Shown: positions 54,709-63,237 of the stretch, piece by piece
Layout of the letters: each line of letters starts with the position of its first letter
Numbering within the stretch: the stretch's first letter is position 1
Source: Kineococcus xinjiangensis
GTDB taxonomy: Bacteria; Actinomycetota; Actinomycetes; Actinomycetales; Kineococcaceae
Reading direction: 5' to 3'
DNA length: 64,000 nt
NCBI RefSeq assembly: GCF_002934625.1
Contig: NZ_PTJD01000003.1
Coordinates: 186,001 to 250,000, forward strand
The notes under the pieces: model-generated
What the model was told of the DNA's origin: nothing
The model's database searches: none
Seen by the model: only the letters and a program-made list of their open reading frames with translations
Translations under genes and position numbers: made by a program

Positions 54709-54748
54709 GACTCCTCCTGGCGATCGGGCCGGCCCGCTGCCGGCGCTC

Positions 54749-54766
54749 ACCGTTCACACGAACGGT
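54749..54766. promoter_or_regulatory. Operator-like inverted repeat ACCGTTC-N4-GAACGGT
   Basis: Perfect 7-bp arms around ACAC lie 41 bases before the YCII start. On the minus strand it overlaps TACCGT (54762-54767), a good -10, so a bound protein would block transcription of the YCII-ECF42 pair. It could also be recognised by the sigma factor itself. Confidence 0.45.
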
Positions 54767-54941
54767 AGGAGCACGGATCGACACACCCTCGCGGGGGGTT
54801 CGCCAGGCGGGGGGAGGGAAGGTTCTCGCTGCGGCCACGGAGGCGCGACGACGAGCGTGCCGGTGGCGGCGGGGGCCTGGATGCGTGCGGGCGGCTGCGC
54901 GCCGGTGTCGTCACGGCGGCGGAGCGGGCGGAGCGTGTGCG

Positions 54942-54975
54942 GCGCCTGGTGGCAAGCCCCCCTGCCACCAGGCGC
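54942..54975. terminator. 13-bp hairpin in the GGCT-YCII gap
   Basis: GCGCCTGGTGGCA pairs perfectly with TGCCACCAGGCGC around eight bases. It is the only structure I see in the 443-bp gap 54709-55151 besides the operator-like repeat; no gene is supported there. Confidence 0.55.
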
Positions 54976-55151
54976 ACCGCAACGTCCCCCCTGCGAGCCG
55001 GTCTCGTGGCCTGGGCCCCCCGGACCCTGACCCCGTCCCCCCCGGACTCAGCGGTCACATCGGCGTCCCCCGCCCGGGCGTTACACCCCTGCCCGCACCG
55101 TCCGCCGCCTCGCCGCGGGCCACCGTCCGGCGGGCACAGCCGCAGCCGCGG

Positions 55152-55604
55152 TCAGTGGTCGTTGGAGCGGCAGGGCCGCCGGCGCAGGGCCTCGACGTAG
55201 TCCGACGGGGCGCCCCCCGCCTCGGCCGCGTCGGCGATCATGCCGAGGTAGCGGGCGGTGGGCAGGCCACCCTCGTAGTCGTCCAGCACGTAGATCCAGG
55301 CCAGCACGTCGCCGTCGAGGGTGTGCACCCGCACCCGCAGCTTGCGGAAGAGGCCGATGTCCAGGCCCTCCCACTCGTCGAGGCGGGCCTCGTCGGCGTC
55401 GGTGATGTCGTAGAGGGCGACGAACACCTGCTCCGCCTCGTCCTCCACGACCGTGGCGAGCGGGCCCTCCCATCCGCGGTCCTCGCCGCCGAAGGTGAGT
55501 CGCCACCCGGGCAACCACCCGCAGGCCCGCAGCGGCGAGTGCGGCGCGCGGCGGGCCATCTGCTCCGGGTGCAGGTTGCTGGCGTAGGCGGCGTAGACGG
55601 GCAC
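55152..55604 (-). CDS. Gamma-glutamylcyclotransferase-fold protein
   Basis: A protein of 150 aa. YAAYASNLHPEQMARRAPHS is the GGCT entry motif, followed by GWRLTFGGEDRGWEGPLATV and a Glu-rich core. GGCT enzymes form 5-oxoproline from gamma-glutamyl amines, but this actinobacterial branch has no proven substrate. It lies back to back with LpdA, an arrangement I recall from other actinomycetes. The GTG start is eight bases after TACGCT. Confidence 0.82.
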   Translation of the reverse strand: MPVYAAYASNLHPEQMARRAPHSPLRACGWLPGWRLTFGGEDRGWEGPLATVVEDEAEQVFVALYDITDADEARLDEWEGLDIGLFRKLRVRVHTLDGDVLAWIYVLDDYEGGLPTARYLGMIADAAEAGGAPSDYVEALRRRPCRSNDH

Positions 55605-55612
55605 GAGCCGGA

Positions 55613-55618
55613 AGCGTA
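55613..55618 (-). promoter_or_regulatory. Leaderless -10 element (TACGCT) for GGCT gene
   Basis: Minus-strand TACGCT lies eight bases before GTG 55604. Confidence 0.4.
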
Positions 55619-55696
55619 GGACAGCGGGGCGGGGAACGGGGCGCTTGTGTCCCGTGGGAGGCGTGTGGTGGACCTGCCCGTGTCGGCGAGTCCTGC

Positions 55697-55702
55697 CACG
55701 AT
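55697..55702 (+). promoter_or_regulatory. Leaderless -10 element (CACGAT) for lpdA
   Basis: CACGAT ends six bases before GTG 55709. Confidence 0.45.
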
Positions 55703-55708
55703 GGGTGC

Positions 55709-57136
55709 GTGAGCAGCAGCGGCCAGACCAAGCGCACCCGTGTCGGCATCCTCGGCGGCGGTCCCGGCGGCTACGAGGCCGCGCTCGTCGCCGCGCAGCT
55801 CGGCGCCGACGTCACCATCGTCGAGGACGAGGGCCTGGGCGGCTCCGCGGTCCTCACCGACGTCGTCCCCAGCAAGACGCTCATCGCCACGGCGGAGCTC
55901 ATGACGACCGTCGGCGGGGCCGCCGAGCTCGGGGTGCGCTTCCCCGGCGGGCGCGGCGGCAGCACCGACGCCGAGGGCAGCGTCACCGTGGACCTGGCCC
56001 GCGTCAACCAGCGCGTGAAGTCCCTGGCGTTCGCCCAGTCCATGGACATCCGCGCCCGCCTGGAGAAGGAGGGCGTGCGGGTCCTCAACGGCCGCGGCCG
56101 CCTCGACGGCCCGCAGGCGCTGGTCGTGACGTCGGGCGACGACGAGGGGGAGCGCGTCGAGGCCGAGCACCTTCTCCTCAGCGTCGGGACCAGCCCCCGC
56201 ACGCTGCCCGCCGCACAGCCGGACGGGGAGCGCATCCTCACCTGGAAGCAGCTCTACGACCTCGACGAGCTCCCCGAGAAGATGATCGTCGTCGGGTCCG
56301 GGGTCACCGGCGCCGAGTTCGCCGGTGCCTACCGCGCCCTCGGCTCCGACGTCGTGCTCGTCTCCAGCCGCGAGCGCGTCCTGCCCGGCGAGGACGCCGA
56401 CGCCGCCGAGGTCCTGGAGGACGTCTTCCGCCGCCGGGGCATGACCGTGATGTCGCGCTCCCGCGCCGAGTCCGCCGTCCGCCACGGCGACACCGTGACC
56501 GTGACGCTGTCCGACGGGCGCACCGTGGAGGGCTCGCACTGCCTCATCGCCGTCGGCGCGATCCCCAACACCGCCGGTCTGGGGCTGGAGGAGGCCGGGG
56601 TGGAGGTCGCGGAGTCCGGGCACGTGACCGTGGACCGCGTCTCGCGCACCTCCGCCCGAGGGGTGTACGCCGCCGGTGACTGCACCGGCGTGTTCCCGCT
56701 GGCCTCCGTGGCCGCCATGCAGGGGCGCATCGCCATGTGGCACGCCCTGGGTGACGCGGTGTCCCCGCTGGCACTGCGGTCGGTCTCGTCGAACATCTTC
56801 ACCTCCCCCGAGATCGCCACGGTGGGGTGGACGCAGGCCCAGATCGACTCCGGCGAGGCGCAGGGCGACATCGTGAAGCTGCCCCTGTCCACGAACGCGC
56901 GCGCGAAGATGTTGGGCATCCACGACGGCTTCGTGAAGCTGTTCTGCCGCAGCGGCTCCGGAACGGTGATCGGTGGGGTCATCGTCGCCCCCCGCGCCAG
57001 CGAGCTGATCTTCCCGCTCACGCTGGCGGTGGAGAAGCGGCTCAACGTCGACGACGTCGCGCACGCCTTCACCATCTACCCGTCGCTGTCCGGCTCCCTG
57101 GCCGAGGCCGCGCGGCAGCTGCACGTCATGAGCTGA
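55709..57136 (+). CDS. lpdA: NAD(P)H-quinone dehydrogenase, LpdA type
   Basis: A flavoprotein of 475 aa with the lipoamide dehydrogenase fold. The FAD loop is VGILGGGPGGYEAAL, the NAD loop MIVVGSGVTGAEFAG and the FAD tail GVYAAGDCTGVFPLAS. The redox-Cys segment reads GGSAVLTDVVPSK, so both cysteines are replaced, and the C-terminal HPTLSE is YPSLSG. This is the known state of mycobacterial LpdA (Rv3303c), which reduces quinones instead of disulfides. The 9-base gap to the TRIC gene suggests co-transcription. Confidence 0.9.
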   Translation: MSSSGQTKRTRVGILGGGPGGYEAALVAAQLGADVTIVEDEGLGGSAVLTDVVPSKTLIATAELMTTVGGAAELGVRFPGGRGGSTDAEGSVTVDLARVNQRVKSLAFAQSMDIRARLEKEGVRVLNGRGRLDGPQALVVTSGDDEGERVEAEHLLLSVGTSPRTLPAAQPDGERILTWKQLYDLDELPEKMIVVGSGVTGAEFAGAYRALGSDVVLVSSRERVLPGEDADAAEVLEDVFRRRGMTVMSRSRAESAVRHGDTVTVTLSDGRTVEGSHCLIAVGAIPNTAGLGLEEAGVEVAESGHVTVDRVSRTSARGVYAAGDCTGVFPLASVAAMQGRIAMWHALGDAVSPLALRSVSSNIFTSPEIATVGWTQAQIDSGEAQGDIVKLPLSTNARAKMLGIHDGFVKLFCRSGSGTVIGGVIVAPRASELIFPLTLAVEKRLNVDDVAHAFTIYPSLSGSLAEAARQLHVMS

Positions 57137-57145
57137 GGGCCGGGG

Positions 57146-57793
57146 GTGTCGCCGCAGGAGCTGCTCCTCGTCCTGGAACTGGCCGGCATCTTCGCCTTCG
57201 CCCTCGACGGTGCCCTCACCGCCATGCGGGCCGCCCACCTGGACCTGCTCGGCGTCATCGCGCTCGGCATGGTCACCGCCCTGGGCGGGGGGACGCTGCG
57301 CGACGTGCTGCTGGGCAACCTGCCCCCGGCGAACCTGCAGGACTGGCGGCTGCTGTTCACCGCCACCTGCGGGGCGCTCGTCGCCTTCTACGGCCACCGG
57401 CTGCTGAGCCGGCTGTCCCGGCCGATCCTGCTCTTCGACACGGCCGGGCTGTCGCTGTTCTGCGTCACCGGCGCCGGGGTCGCGCTCGCCTCGGGTGCCG
57501 GCCCCGGGCAGGCCGTCCTCCTCGGCGCGATCACCGCCGTCGGCGGCGGCACCCTGCGCGACGTGCTCGTCCGCCGGGTCCCCACCGTGCTCACCGCCAC
57601 CGGTGGCCTCTACGCGGTCCCGGCGCTGCTGGGCGCCGCCATCGCCGTGGCCGGCACCGAACTCGACCTGCCGGGCCTCCCCGTCGCGCTCGCGGGCGCC
57701 GGCGTGTGCGCGGCGGTGCGCCTGCTGGGGGTGCGCTACGACTGGCACGCCCCCCGCGCGCGGCTGCGGGCACCGGACGCCCTCGACGAGTGA
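57146..57793 (+). CDS. Trimeric intracellular cation channel family protein (UPF0126)
   Basis: A protein of 215 aa with seven helices made of two related halves. Each half carries the glycine motif: MVTALGGGTLRDVLLG and ITAVGGGTLRDVLVRR. The first helix has the AFALDGALTA signature. Bacterial TRIC homologues are potassium-permeable channels. GTG 57146 is chosen as the nearest start to the first helix. It is followed at once by a strong terminator. Confidence 0.9.
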   Translation: MSPQELLLVLELAGIFAFALDGALTAMRAAHLDLLGVIALGMVTALGGGTLRDVLLGNLPPANLQDWRLLFTATCGALVAFYGHRLLSRLSRPILLFDTAGLSLFCVTGAGVALASGAGPGQAVLLGAITAVGGGTLRDVLVRRVPTVLTATGGLYAVPALLGAAIAVAGTELDLPGLPVALAGAGVCAAVRLLGVRYDWHAPRARLRAPDALDE

Positions 57794-57827
57794 CGAAGGC
57801 CCCCGCACCGGGGTGCGGGGGCCTTCG
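57794..57827 (+). terminator. 16-bp hairpin terminator after TRIC gene
   Basis: CGAAGGCCCCCGCACC pairs perfectly with GGTGCGGGGGCCTTCG around two bases, immediately after the stop codon. Confidence 0.85.
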
Positions 57828-57857
57828 CCGGAGGCGCGGGGCTCACAGCTCGTTTCA

Positions 57858-58259
57858 CTATGACTTCGGGAGTTTCCGGTGGCAGATGAGGGCGCAGGCC
57901 AGCTGTAGGAGTCCGAGGTGGAGGTCGGCGCGGACTTCGTAGCGGGTGCGGAGGCGCTTGAACTGGTGCAGCCAGGCGAAGGTGCGCTCGACGACCCAGC
58001 GTCGGGCGCCGAGGCCGGATCCGTGGGCGCTGCCGCGGCGGGCGATGCGGGGCACGATGCGGCGGGCTCGAAGGGCGCGGCGGTAGACGTCGAAGTCGTA
58101 GCCGCGGTCGGCGTAGAGGTAGTCCGGGCGCAGTCGTGGCCGGCCGCGGATGCCGCGCACGGTCGGGAAGGCATCGACCAGGGGCAGCAGTTGGGTCACG
58201 TCGTGGCGGTTGCCGCCGGTCAACGTCACGACCAACGGAACGCCCTGAGCATCGGTCAT
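57858..58259 (-). CDS. IS5-family transposase, C-terminal part (OrfB)
   Basis: 133 aa from ATG 58259. It carries the second catalytic Asp in LYADRGYDFDVYRRAL and the Glu in WVVERTFAWLHQFKRLRTRY, with TLTGGNRHDVTQLLPLVDA before them. The frame continues upstream of the ATG as HTGPSPVDRSRKGSKHHL without a start, which is the expected fused sequence after a -1 shift from OrfA. It is normally made only as part of the fusion. Confidence 0.85.
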   Translation of the reverse strand: MTDAQGVPLVVTLTGGNRHDVTQLLPLVDAFPTVRGIRGRPRLRPDYLYADRGYDFDVYRRALRARRIVPRIARRGSAHGSGLGARRWVVERTFAWLHQFKRLRTRYEVRADLHLGLLQLACALICHRKLPKS

Positions 58260-58291
58260 GAGGTGATGCTTGGATCCCTTACGGGAGCGGT

Positions 58292-58687
58292 CTACCGGTG
58301 AAGGACCGGTGTGAGCCCCCCCTTGAGGGCCCGCACGTGCGAGCCGTCCACCATCGCAGTCTCCAGGTCCAGCTTTCCCGCCGCACGCAGCTCATCGAGC
58401 AGGACCTGGTGCAGGCGGGGCCACACGCCCGCCTCGGTCCAGTCCCGCAGCCGCCGCCAGCACGTCACCCCTGAGCAGCCGAACTGCTCAGTGGGAACCT
58501 GCGCCCAGGTGCAGCCGGTGATCAGCACGTGGACGATGCCGGCAAGGGCCGCGCGGTCATCGCGCGGCAGGCGTCCTGGGTAGCGGTGCCGGCGCGGCGG
58601 ACGCTCAGGCAGCAGCGGCTGCACCCGCTCCCACAACGCGTCCGGCACCAGCTCCGCAACCCGCTCGGGCACCGTCTCCTCGACCAT
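58292..58687 (-). CDS. IS5-family transposase, N-terminal part (OrfA)
   Basis: 131 aa from ATG 58687 (GTG 58711 also possible). It has the DUF4096-type N-terminus LVPDALWERVQPLLPERPPR and FGCSGVTCWRRLRDWTEAGV. The first catalytic Asp is in MVDGSHVRALKGG, directly before the slippery run. Without frameshifting it ends LTPVLHR. Confidence 0.85.
   Translation of the reverse strand: MVEETVPERVAELVPDALWERVQPLLPERPPRRHRYPGRLPRDDRAALAGIVHVLITGCTWAQVPTEQFGCSGVTCWRRLRDWTEAGVWPRLHQVLLDELRAAGKLDLETAMVDGSHVRALKGGLTPVLHR
58316..58322 (-). other. Probable programmed -1 frameshift site in the transposase
   Basis: On the minus strand AAGGGGGGG reads AAG GGG GGG in OrfA. A one-base slip backwards puts the ribosome in the OrfB frame, giving LKGGAHTGPSPVDRSRKGSK, the uninterrupted sequence of related IS5 transposases. 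Confidence 0.7.
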
Positions 58688-58741
58688 GCCACTAGGCTGC
58701 TCCCACCTCACCGACCCAGCAAGTCATAGTGAAACGAGCTG

Positions 58742-60583
58742 TCAGTCGGCGATCTCGCAGACCACCGCGTTGTTCGTGACCGTCGCACCCACCGAGGCGC
58801 TGAGGTTCTTCACCGTGCCCGCCTTGTGCGCCAGCAGCGGCTGCTCCATCTTCATCGCCTCCAGCACCACGACCAGGTCGCCGGCCTTCACCACGTCACC
58901 GTCGGCCACGGCCACCTTCACGATGGTGCCCTGCATGGGGGCGGTGAGGGCGTCGCCGCTGGTCGCCGGTGCGCTCGTCTTCCGGCGGGGACGGCGCACC
59001 GCCCGGGCGATGGAGGCGCCGGCCTCGCGGATCTGGTCCCCGGCCCCCGTGAGCGTCGCCGGCAGGGAAACCTCCAGCCGCTTCCCGCCGACCTCGACCA
59101 CCACGGTCTCCCACGCGGGGTGCGCGCCGGGGGTGTCGGGCCCGCCCTTCCACGGGCTGAGCCCGTTCTCGAAGTCCGTCTCGATCCAGCGGGTGTGCAC
59201 GGTGAACGGCACCTCGGCGGCCTCGGCGGGGTCCACGGCCGGGTCGAACGCCGGGTTGAACGCCGGGTTCGTCACGACCGCCCGGTGGAACGGCAGGACC
59301 GTCGGCATCCCGTCGACGCGGAACTCCGCCAGCGCCCGCCGCGCGCGCTGCAGGGCCTGCTGCCGGTCCGCGCCCGTCACGATCAGCTTGGCCAGGAGGG
59401 AGTCGAAGGCCCCGCTCACGACCGTGCCGCGCCGCACCCCGGCGTCGACGCGGACCCCGGGACCGGCGGGCAGCTGCCACTTGGTGATGCGGCCCGGAGC
59501 GGGCAGGAAGCCGTTGCCGGGGTCCTCGCCGTTGATGCGGAACTCGATGGAGTGCCCGCGCACCTGCGGGTCGTCGTAGCCGAGGGCCTCCCCGGTCGCG
59601 ATGCGGAACTGCTCCCGCACCAGGTCGATGCCGGCGACCTCCTCGGTGACGGGGTGCTCCACCTGCAGGCGGGTGTTCACCTCGAGGAAGTTCACGGAGC
59701 CGTCGGCGGCGACGAGGAACTCGCAGGTGCCCGCGCCGACGTAGCCGGCCTCCCGCAGGATCGCCTTGGAGGCGGAGTACAGCTGCTCCACCTGCGCCTC
59801 GGTGAGGAAGGGCGCGGGGGCCTCCTCGACGAGCTTCTGGTGGCGGCGCTGCAGCGTGCAGTCGCGGGTGGAGACGACGACCACGCCGCCGTGGACGTCG
59901 GCGAGGCACTGGGTCTCCACGTGCCGGGGGGAGTCCAGGTAGCGCTCCACGAAGCACTCCCCGCGCCCGAAGGCCGCGATGGCCTCGCGCACCGCGGACT
60001 CGTACAGCTCCGGGACCTCCTCGCGGGTGCGGGCGACCTTCAGGCCGCGACCGCCACCGCCGAAGGCCGCCTTGATGGCGATGGGCAGGCCGTGCTCGTC
60101 GGCGAAGGCGAGCACCTCGTCCGGGCCCGAGACCGGGTCGGACGTGCCGGCCACCATCGGGGCCCCTGCCCGCTGGGCGATGTGCCGGGCGGAGACCTTG
60201 TCGCCGAGGGCGTCGATCGCCTCCGGCGGCGGCCCGATCCAGGTCAGGCCGGCGGCGATCACCGCGCGGGCGAAGGTGGAGTTCTCCGAGAGGAAGCCGT
60301 AGCCCGGGTGGACGGCGTCCGCGCCGGCGCGGGCGGCGACGTCGAGGACCTTCGCCACGTCCAGGTAGGAGTCCGTGGCCGTCGCACCGCCCAGGGCGTA
60401 CGCCTCGTCGGCGGCGGTGACGTGCGGCGCGTCGCGGTCGGGGTCGGCGTACACCGCGACGGAGGCGATGCCCGCGTCGGTGCAGGCGCGCGCGACGCGC
60501 ACCGCGATCTCACCCCGGTTGGCGATGAGCACCTTGGAGACCGGACCGGTCACGGCCCGCTTCTGCGCGGTGGGGGCGGTCAT
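58742..60583 (-). CDS. accA: Acyl-CoA carboxylase alpha subunit (biotin carboxylase plus BCCP)
   Basis: A protein of 613 aa. The biotin carboxylase part has [27 protein letters not shown], the ATP-grasp loop [13 protein letters not shown] and [17 protein letters not shown]. The C-terminal biotinyl domain carries [13 protein letters not shown], with the biotinylated Lys. Actinobacteria use this fused subunit with separate beta subunits for acetyl- and propionyl-CoA carboxylation. ATG 60583 has GGAG six bases upstream; ATG 60619 is an alternative. A TATCCT at 60681-60686 (minus) may be its -10, giving a leader of about 90 bases. Confidence 0.95.
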   Translation of the reverse strand: MTAPTAQKRAVTGPVSKVLIANRGEIAVRVARACTDAGIASVAVYADPDRDAPHVTAADEAYALGGATATDSYLDVAKVLDVAARAGADAVHPGYGFLSENSTFARAVIAAGLTWIGPPPEAIDALGDKVSARHIAQRAGAPMVAGTSDPVSGPDEVLAFADEHGLPIAIKAAFGGGGRGLKVARTREEVPELYESAVREAIAAFGRGECFVERYLDSPRHVETQCLADVHGGVVVVSTRDCTLQRRHQKLVEEAPAPFLTEAQVEQLYSASKAILREAGYVGAGTCEFLVAADGSVNFLEVNTRLQVEHPVTEEVAGIDLVREQFRIATGEALGYDDPQVRGHSIEFRINGEDPGNGFLPAPGRITKWQLPAGPGVRVDAGVRRGTVVSGAFDSLLAKLIVTGADRQQALQRARRALAEFRVDGMPTVLPFHRAVVTNPAFNPAFDPAVDPAEAAEVPFTVHTRWIETDFENGLSPWKGGPDTPGAHPAWETVVVEVGGKRLEVSLPATLTGAGDQIREAGASIARAVRRPRRKTSAPATSGDALTAPMQGTIVKVAVADGDVVKAGDLVVVLEAMKMEQPLLAHKAGTVKNLSASVGATVTNNAVVCEIAD

Positions 60584-60621
60584 GCGGTCTCCACTGTGGT
60601 GGTCACGAACGGTGCTCATCC

Positions 60622-60652
60622 TCGGCAGGCGGGTGGGATCGGCAGGCGGGTG
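60622..60652. repeat. Direct repeat of a 14-bp unit in the accA leader
   Basis: TCGGCAGGCGGGTG occurs at 60622-60635 and 60639-60652, a 17-base period, upstream of the accA start. Confidence 0.7.
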
Positions 60653-60707
60653 CGTCCTGGGGTCGTCGGGGGTCCGGGCGAGGATACTGCCGCGCGCAAC
60701 CCGGCGC

Positions 60708-61409
60708 TCACGCCGACGCGGCCCCGTCGGGTCCGTGCCCGAGACCGGGGACCGCTGCGCCGTCCTCGCCGGCCGCCGGATCGGCCTCCACCGACCACAG
60801 GCTCGGCCACGCGACCCCCGCCTCACCGAGCAGTTCCCGCAGCAGCGGCAGCGACACCCCGACCACCGCGTGGGGGTCGCCCTCGACCCCGCGGACGAAG
60901 GGACCGCCGAGGCCGTCGAGGGTGAACGCCCCCGCCACCCGCAGCGGCTCGCCGGTGGCGACGTAGGCGTCGACCTCCGCGTCGCTGAGGTCGGCGAAGT
61001 GCACCGTGACGGAGGCCACCGCGCCGAGCGTGGCGCCGCTGGAGCCCTCCTCCCGGGCGTCGACCACCCAGTGGCCGGTGTGCAGCACGCCGCTGCGCCC
61101 GCGCATCGCCCGCCACCGCCGCCGGGCCTCCTCCGCGTCGGCCGGCTTGCCGTGGACCTCCCCGTCGAGTTCCAGCACCGAGTCGCAGCCCAGCACGAGA
61201 CCGTCGGCGGGCAGGTCGTCGCGGGCGGCGACGTCCTCCGCCTTCGCCTTGGCGAGCACCAGCGCGACGTCCTCGGCGTCGCTCACGCCGTAGCGGGCGA
61301 CCACAGCCGGCTCGTCGACGGCGGAGACGACCACCGTGGGCTCCACGCCGGCGGAACGCAGGGTGGCCAGGCGGGCGGGGGAGGCGGAGGCGAGGACCAG
61401 GGACGGCAC
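60708..61409 (-). CDS. maf: Maf-family nucleotide pyrophosphatase
   Basis: A protein of 233 aa. The N-terminal [19 protein letters not shown] and the metal Asp/Glu segments [15 protein letters not shown] and [20 protein letters not shown] define Maf, which hydrolyses non-canonical nucleoside triphosphates. The C-terminal 30 residues are a Gly/Ala/Asp tail beyond the usual fold. GTG 61409 is six bases after CAGACT. It lies directly upstream of accA in the same direction, as in many actinomycetes. Confidence 0.92.
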   Translation of the reverse strand: MPSLVLASASPARLATLRSAGVEPTVVVSAVDEPAVVARYGVSDAEDVALVLAKAKAEDVAARDDLPADGLVLGCDSVLELDGEVHGKPADAEEARRRWRAMRGRSGVLHTGHWVVDAREEGSSGATLGAVASVTVHFADLSDAEVDAYVATGEPLRVAGAFTLDGLGGPFVRGVEGDPHAVVGVSLPLLRELLGEAGVAWPSLWSVEADPAAGEDGAAVPGLGHGPDGAASA

Positions 61410-61415
61410 GGGGGA

Positions 61416-61421
61416 AGTCTG
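61416..61421 (-). promoter_or_regulatory. Leaderless -10 element (CAGACT) for maf
   Basis: Minus-strand CAGACT is six bases before GTG 61409. Confidence 0.45.
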
Positions 61422-61481
61422 GCACCTCCCGCGTCCACCGACCGCGGCCCGGTGGCCCCCGCACGGACCCGGGGCGCCGGC

Positions 61482-63197
61482 TCAGCGCGGCAGCACCGCC
61501 GCGCGCAGCACGTCCAGCCCCACCGACCCCACGTCCAGGGCCCGGCGGTGGAAGGCGACCGCGTCGAACGCCGCTCCCTCCCGGGCGCGGGTCTCGTCGC
61601 GCAGCGCCGTCCACAGCCGCTCGCCGACCTTGTACGAGGGCGCCTGCCCCGGCCAGCCGAGGTAGCGGTGCAGCTCGTAGCGCAGCATCGCCTCCTCCAT
61701 CGTCGCCGTCGACCGCAGGTAGCCCCACGCCTTGTCGTAGTCCCACCTGCCGCCGCCGGCCTCCGGGGGCGCCTCGAAGCCGCAGTGCACGCCGATGTCG
61801 ACCACGACCCGCCCGGCGCGCAGCAGCTGCCCCTCGAGCATGCCCATGACCTCCCCGGGGCCGTGCAGGTGCCCGAGGTCGTGCATGAGGCGCTCCGCGT
61901 AGAGGGCCCAGCCCTCCCCGTGCCCGGACACCCAGCAGCCGTAGCGGCGCCACCGGTTCAGCACGTCGCTGCGCGCCGCCACCTGGCCCACCTGCAGGTG
62001 GTGGCCGGGGACGCCCTCGTGGTGGACCGTCGTCGCCTCCCGCCACGTCGTGAAGCGGGTGACGCCCTCGGGCACCGCCCACCACATCCGCCCCGGGCGG
62101 CTGAAGTCCTCGCTGGGGCCGGTGTAGTAGATGCCGCCGCTGGTGGTGGGGGCGATGCGGCACTCCAGCCGCCGGACCTGCTCGGGGATGTCGAAGTGCG
62201 TCCCCGCCAGCGCCTCCACCGTGGCGTCGGAGCGGGCCTGCATCCAGTCCCGGAACGCCTCCGCGCCCTCGATGCTCAGCGCAGGGTCGGCGTCGAGGGC
62301 GGCCACGGCCTCGGCGACGCCGCCCCCGGGCACGACCTCCGCCGCCACCTGCCGCATCTCCTCGCGGATGCGGGTGACCTCCTCCAGTCCCCAGGCGTAG
62401 GTCTCGGCGAGGTCGACCTGCGCACCCAGGAAGTAGCGCGACCAGAGCCGGTAGCGGTCGGCGCCGGCCGCGTCGGCCTCCGGCGCCCTCGGCAGCAGCT
62501 CCTCCTGCAGGGTGCGCGCGAGGTCCGCGTAGGCGCCGGCCGCGGCGCGTGCGCTGGTCCGCAGCCGCTCGCGCGTGGCGTCCGGCAGTGTGCCCGCCGT
62601 CGGGGCGGCGGCCGCCGCGAAGGCGTCGAAGAACCCACCGGGGCGGCCGTAGGCGGCTGCCTCCGCGGCGCAGTCCACCACCTGCCGGCGGGCGGCGACC
62701 CGGCCCGCCGCGGCGGCGGTGCGGAGGGACTCCACGTAGCCGGTCACGGCGGCGGGCACGTCCGCGAGGCGCCGGGCGACCTCCTCCCACTGCTCCGGGG
62801 TGTCGGTGGGCAGCAGGTCGAAGACCATGCGCAGTTCCTGCACGGGGCTGGCGATCACGTTCAGCGGGGCCAGCGTCTCGCCCGCCTCGTGCAGCTCCAG
62901 GTCCAGGCCGAGGCGCTCCCGCAGCGCCGCCACCGTCACGCGGTCCACGTCGTCCACCGGCTCGGCGTCGCGCAGCCGCGCCAGGGTGCACCGTGCGAGG
63001 TCCGCGAGCGCTTCCGCGCCGGCGGGGGAGCGGTCGCCCAGCCCGGGGGCCACCTCCGCGGCGCCGATGGACAGGGCGAACAGGGGCTCCAGCTCCAGCG
63101 CGGCCTCGAAGTGGGACTCGGCCAGGGCGTCGACGGCGGTGCGCGGGCGTGCGGGGCCCTCGGAAGTGGCGTGCTGGGAGGTCTGCTGCTGGCTCAC
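61482..63197 (-). CDS. DUF885-family metallopeptidase-like protein
   Basis: A helical protein of 571 aa. The family zinc motif is TVHHEGVPGHHLQVGQ, followed by YGCWVSGHGEGWALYAERLM and the C-terminal KAWGYLRSTATMEEAMLRYE. DUF885 proteins are gluzincin-like peptidases of uncertain substrate. No signal peptide is seen, so it is cytosolic. It starts at GTG 63197, six bases after a consensus-quality TAGGCT. Confidence 0.85.
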   Translation of the reverse strand: MSQQQTSQHATSEGPARPRTAVDALAESHFEAALELEPLFALSIGAAEVAPGLGDRSPAGAEALADLARCTLARLRDAEPVDDVDRVTVAALRERLGLDLELHEAGETLAPLNVIASPVQELRMVFDLLPTDTPEQWEEVARRLADVPAAVTGYVESLRTAAAAGRVAARRQVVDCAAEAAAYGRPGGFFDAFAAAAAPTAGTLPDATRERLRTSARAAAGAYADLARTLQEELLPRAPEADAAGADRYRLWSRYFLGAQVDLAETYAWGLEEVTRIREEMRQVAAEVVPGGGVAEAVAALDADPALSIEGAEAFRDWMQARSDATVEALAGTHFDIPEQVRRLECRIAPTTSGGIYYTGPSEDFSRPGRMWWAVPEGVTRFTTWREATTVHHEGVPGHHLQVGQVAARSDVLNRWRRYGCWVSGHGEGWALYAERLMHDLGHLHGPGEVMGMLEGQLLRAGRVVVDIGVHCGFEAPPEAGGGRWDYDKAWGYLRSTATMEEAMLRYELHRYLGWPGQAPSYKVGERLWTALRDETRAREGAAFDAVAFHRRALDVGSVGLDVLRAAVLPR

Positions 63198-63203
63198 CCG
63201 GCG

Positions 63204-63209
63204 AGCCTA
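63204..63209 (-). promoter_or_regulatory. Leaderless -10 element (TAGGCT) for DUF885 gene
   Basis: Minus-strand TAGGCT is six bases before GTG 63197, identical in layout to the add promoter. Confidence 0.6.
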
Positions 63210-63237
63210 GGGTCCTTCCCGCGGATCCGCGGCGCGC

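Larger units (their letters stand above)
57847..58740 (-). mobile_element. IS5-family insertion sequence, 894 bp, apparently intact
   Basis: The ends are perfect 20-bp inverted repeats: AGCTCGTTTCACTATGACTT at 57847-57866 and its complement at 58721-58740. The outermost AGCT is itself palindromic, so it could instead be a 4-bp target duplication flanking 16-bp repeats. Inside are two transposase frames joined by a 7-G slippery run. It lies 20 bases after the TRIC terminator and one base from the last base of the accA stop, so it has disrupted no gene. Confidence 0.9.

Noticed and set aside
54767-55151. Possible small gene in the ECF42-GGCT gap
   Set aside because: Frames give only Arg/Pro/Ala-rich text without motif or plausible start; only a hairpin was kept.
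55709-57136. Calling LpdA a broken lipoamide dehydrogenase because both redox cysteines are missing
   Set aside because: Loss of these residues is the normal state of the LpdA quinone-reductase group, so it is not a pseudogene.
58292-58687. Treating the IS transposase as frameshift-inactivated
   Set aside because: The shift lies on a G7 run at the position where related IS5 elements use programmed -1 frameshifting, and both ends and DDE residues are intact.
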